A stretch of 15,820 nt of DNA from CAG-492 sp035388585 (lineage in GTDB: Bacteria; Bacillota; Clostridia; TANB77; CAG-508). The notes under the pieces were generated by a model. The model saw nothing but the letters and a program-made list of their open reading frames with translations, was not told where the DNA came from and searched no databases. Each line of letters opens with the position of its first letter. Positions within the stretch are counted from its first letter, which is position 1. Below, in pieces: positions 13,363 through 15,820 of this stretch. The position numbers and the translations under genes were made by a program. The stretch is from positions 1 through 15,820 of the forward strand of contig DAOOQE010000026.1 in assembly GCA_035388585.1 (NCBI GenBank), written 5' to 3'.

Positions 13363-14478
13363 ATGAAAATTATTTGTGAAAAAGAAAAAATCCTTAAAGC
13401 TATTAATTCCGTAACAAAAGCTGTTGCTTCAAAAACAACTATGCAAATTTTGGAAGGAATATTAATTCAAACTAATGATAATGAAATAAAATTAACTACA
13501 TATGATTTAGAAATTGGAATAGAATATATTATTGAATGTAATGTTGTAGAACAAGGTGCAACCGTTGTTAATGCAACCATGTTTAGTGAAATTATTAGAA
13601 AATTACCTGATACTGATATAAATATTTCTATTAATGATAAAAATTTATTAGTAATTGAATGTGAAGGTTCATTATATAAATTAGCAACAATGAATCCTAA
13701 TGAATTTCCAGAATTACCAAAAATAAGTATAGAAAATTCAATTGAAATTGAACAAACAAGTTTGAAAGAAATGATAAGAAAAACTATCTTTGCTGTAAGT
13801 ACAGAAGAAAATAGACCTATTTTTACTGGTTGTTTATTTGAAGTTATAAATAATAAATTAAATTTAGTTGCAGTTGATGGATTTAGATTAGCATGGAAAA
13901 GCAAATTTTTACAAGCAAAAGTAAATGATTTTACAGCTGTTATTCCTGGAAGAACATTAAATGAAATAAATAAAATATTGCTAGATTGTTTTGACAACAT
14001 AAAAATAGGTATTTCTAAAAATCAAGCACTTTTTGAAATGGAAAATTGCAAAATAGTAACAAGATTATTAGATGGAGAGTTTTTAAATTATTCAAGTGTT
14101 ATTCCAGAAACATGGGAGACAAGAATAAGAGTTAATAAAAATATATTACAAAACTGTTTTGAAAGAATAAGCTTAATTTCTTCTTCTTCAATAGAAAAGG
14201 AAAAAAAATATCCAGTAAAAGTATCGATAGATATTGGAAAAGTTACAATTTCTTGTACTAATCAGACTGGAGATGCTAAAGAGGAAATATATATTTCGAC
14301 AGAAGGTAAAAACTTAGAAGCAGGGTTTAATCCAAAATATTTCTTAGATGCTTTTAGAGCTATAGATGATGAAGAGGTATTTATAGATTTTGGTACAAGC
14401 ATATCACCTTGTATAATAAGACCAATTGAAGATGGAGATTATAAATATATGATTTTACCAATCAGAATGAAAGATTAA
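13363..14478 (+). CDS. dnaN: DNA polymerase III beta sliding clamp DnaN
   Basis: DnaN is the ring-shaped processivity clamp loaded on primed DNA, which tethers polymerase III and other partners. The protein is 371 residues from ATG at 13363 and starts MKIICEKEKILKAINSVTKAV, as the family does. An AAAAGGAG lies 10 bases upstream. The open frame extends back to 13216, but that part runs through the origin boxes and is not coding. Recognisable family blocks are SKTTMQILEGILI, LTTYDLEIGIE, the central FAVSTEENRPIFTGCLFE with LVAVDGFRLAW, and IPGRTLNEINKIL. The C-terminal hydrophobic end is YMILPIRMKD, where YMILPIRM corresponds to the partner-binding pocket strand. Its promoter would lie within oriC or upstream of dnaA. 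Confidence 0.98.
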   Translation: MKIICEKEKILKAINSVTKAVASKTTMQILEGILIQTNDNEIKLTTYDLEIGIEYIIECNVVEQGATVVNATMFSEIIRKLPDTDINISINDKNLLVIECEGSLYKLATMNPNEFPELPKISIENSIEIEQTSLKEMIRKTIFAVSTEENRPIFTGCLFEVINNKLNLVAVDGFRLAWKSKFLQAKVNDFTAVIPGRTLNEINKILLDCFDNIKIGISKNQALFEMENCKIVTRLLDGEFLNYSSVIPETWETRIRVNKNILQNCFERISLISSSSIEKEKKYPVKVSIDIGKVTISCTNQTGDAKEEIYISTEGKNLEAGFNPKYFLDAFRAIDDEEVFIDFGTSISPCIIRPIEDGDYKYMILPIRMKD

Positions 14479-14527
14479 AATATATAAATATAAAAACAAA
14501 CAATTTTGGAAAAGATAGAAAAAATTT

Positions 14528-14575
14528 AAATATAAAAAATAATTACAAAATAAATATAAAAAATAATTACAAAAT
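14528..14575 (+). repeat. Perfect 24-bp tandem duplication
   Basis: Bases 14528-14551 and 14552-14575 are identical 24-bp units that contain only one C and are otherwise A and T. A degenerate partial third unit follows. They fill much of the dnaN-recF gap (14479-14631), which has no gene. A perfect repeat implies recent slippage. Confidence 0.85.
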
Positions 14576-14609
14576 AATTATAAAAAAAATTAATATAATA
14601 ATTATAATG

Positions 14610-14618
14610 TTATCCACA
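14610..14618 (+). promoter_or_regulatory. Perfect DnaA box just upstream of recF
   Basis: TTATCCACA matches the DnaA-box consensus exactly and ends 13 bases before the recF ATG, abutting its AGGGG Shine-Dalgarno. It lies more than 1.3 kb from the oriC array. It could be a regulatory DnaA site for recF or a satellite origin box; a chance match is possible but less likely near oriC. Confidence 0.65.
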
Positions 14619-14631
14619 ATAGGGGCAAAAA

Positions 14632-15699
14632 ATGTTGATAAAAAAAATTAAACTAAAAAATTTTAGAAATTACAAAGAATTAAATTTAGATTTAAAAAAA
14701 GGTATAAATGTTTTATATGGAGATAATGCTCAAGGTAAAACAAATATTATTGAATCAATTTATATTGCCGCAATAGGAAAATCATTTAGAACAAATAAAG
14801 ATAATGAGTTAATAAAATTTGGTGAAAATTTTTCGGAAATTGATATCGATTTATCTAAGATAGATAGAGATTGTAATATTAAAGTAGAATTACAAGAAAA
14901 AAAAGATATTTATTTAAATGGAATAAAATTAAAAAAATTAAGTGAAATTTTAGGTAATTTAAATATAGTTATTTTTACACCAGAACATATAAATATTTTA
15001 AAAAATGGACCTTCTTATAGAAGAAGATTTATAGATATAATGATAGGTCAACTTAGACCAAATTACATTTATTTATTAAATAATTATAACAAAATTTTAG
15101 AACAAAGAAATAATTATTTAAAGCAAATAAAATTTGAAAAAAAAGAAGAAAAAATAATTGAAATATGGGACGAAAACTTAGTTGAATACGGACATAAAAT
15201 ATTTTTATACAGAAATGAATTTTTTGAAAAACTAAAAAATAAAATTAATAAAATTCATTGCGATATTACAGAAAATAAAGAAGATATAAAGTTGGTTTAT
15301 TTTTCTGATTGTAATAATAAAGAAAATTTTTCGAAAATATTAGTACAAAATAGAAAAAATGATATTTTAAAAGGTTTTACAAATAAGGGTATACATAGGG
15401 ATGATTTTATGATATATATTAATAATGTATTAGTTAATATATATGGTTCTCAAGGACAACATAGAACATCAATTCTTTCTTTAAAAAAAGCTGAGTTAGA
15501 AGTAGTTAAGGAAGAAATAGGAGAATATCCAGTTTTATTATTAGATGATTTTATGTCTGAATTAGATGAAAAAAGAACAAAAAGATTTTTGGAAAACATA
15601 AATGATATTCAAGTAATAATAACAAGTACAAATAAAATAAATAATGAAAAAATAAATATTAATTCTAATAATATTATAAAAGGCAGTATTAATAATTAA
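14632..15699 (+). CDS. recF: DNA replication and repair protein RecF
   Basis: RecF is an SMC/ABC-type ATPase that acts with RecO and RecR to load RecA at single-strand gaps and stalled forks. The 355-residue protein starts with a family N-terminus (KKIKLKNFRNYKELNLDL), then Walker A GDNAQGKTN at 30-38. The ABC signature region GSQGQHRT is at 272-279, Walker B VLLLDD at 301-306 and the D-loop SELDE at 309-313. Length is slightly short but complete. AGGGG lies about 7 bases before the ATG. It directly follows dnaN; the small S4-domain gene (yaaA/rlbA) often found between them in Bacillus is missing. Confidence 0.97.
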   Translation: MLIKKIKLKNFRNYKELNLDLKKGINVLYGDNAQGKTNIIESIYIAAIGKSFRTNKDNELIKFGENFSEIDIDLSKIDRDCNIKVELQEKKDIYLNGIKLKKLSEILGNLNIVIFTPEHINILKNGPSYRRRFIDIMIGQLRPNYIYLLNNYNKILEQRNNYLKQIKFEKKEEKIIEIWDENLVEYGHKIFLYRNEFFEKLKNKINKIHCDITENKEDIKLVYFSDCNNKENFSKILVQNRKNDILKGFTNKGIHRDDFMIYINNVLVNIYGSQGQHRTSILSLKKAELEVVKEEIGEYPVLLLDDFMSELDEKRTKRFLENINDIQVIITSTNKINNEKININSNNIIKGSINN

Positions 15700-15820
15700 T
15701 TTAAAAATTAAATAACTAAATTAAATAATTAAATAAATAAATTAAAATAATTAAGAAAATTTAAACAATAAAATAAACTAAATGAATTAAATAATTAATT
15801 AAATAATAATTAAATAATAA
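15700..15820. repeat. Low-complexity AT tract after recF
   Basis: From the recF stop to the end of the window, the sequence is almost only A and T, with many imperfect copies of AATTAAATAA and TAAATAATTAA. No start of a following gene and no terminator hairpin can be recognised before the window ends. Confidence 0.6.

Noticed and set aside
13467..14000. Minus-strand open frame of 177 codons
   Set aside because: It is a shadow of dnaN, whose frame carries all the clamp motifs.

Overview
The window is the chromosomal replication-origin neighbourhood of a very AT-rich bacterium, almost certainly a low-GC Firmicute (Bacillota, most likely Clostridia). The evidence is the gene order. On the left arm, reading leftward from the origin, it is rpmH-rnpA-yidD-yidC-jag-mnmE-mnmG-rsmG-parA-parB. 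On the right arm it is dnaA-oriC-dnaN-recF. Intergenic regions are extremely AT-rich, Shine-Dalgarno sequences are strong (AGGAGG), and promoters are of the sigma-A type. Genus or species cannot be named from this sequence alone.

Layout. Positions 1-100 hold two terminator-like hairpins. Positions 103-988 are a decayed patatin-like phospholipase gene. Positions 989-1675 are AT-rich with no gene that I can support. Two serine tRNA genes (GCU and UGA anticodons, both with encoded CCA) lie at 1716-1969 on the minus strand behind a clear promoter. The parB, parA, rsmG, mnmG and mnmE genes follow (2199-8742, minus strand). Then come jag, yidC, yidD, rnpA and rpmH (9021-11374, minus strand). rpmH encodes only 44 residues. 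The rpmH and dnaA promoters are back to back at 11442-11538. dnaA (11705-13036), dnaN (13363-14478) and recF (14632-15699) run rightward. Every protein gene is transcribed away from the origin.

The origin is bipartite. One DnaA-box cluster lies in the dnaA leader (11608-11659). A larger one lies between dnaA and dnaN (13154-13304), followed directly by a DnaA-trio-like tract (13309-13326) and an AT-rich segment. DnaA, the DnaN clamp and RecF act in initiation, processivity and gap repair. ParA and ParB act in origin segregation. RpmH, RnpA, YidD, YidC and Jag serve ribosome assembly, tRNA processing, membrane insertion and RNA binding. MnmE, MnmG and RsmG modify tRNA and 16S rRNA.

Start sites were adjusted from the longest open frames for parA (GTG at 3990), jag (ATG at 9740) and dnaN (ATG at 13363), using Shine-Dalgarno position and family N-termini. 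No new multi-gene system is visible. The noteworthy signals are regulatory or structural. They are the complex mnmE leader (possible competing RNA stems, plus a hairpin separating the Shine-Dalgarno from the start codon), the phased DnaA boxes and trio tract, tandem repeats in several gaps, a DnaA box at recF, and a phospholipase pseudogene whose nucleophile codon is also changed.
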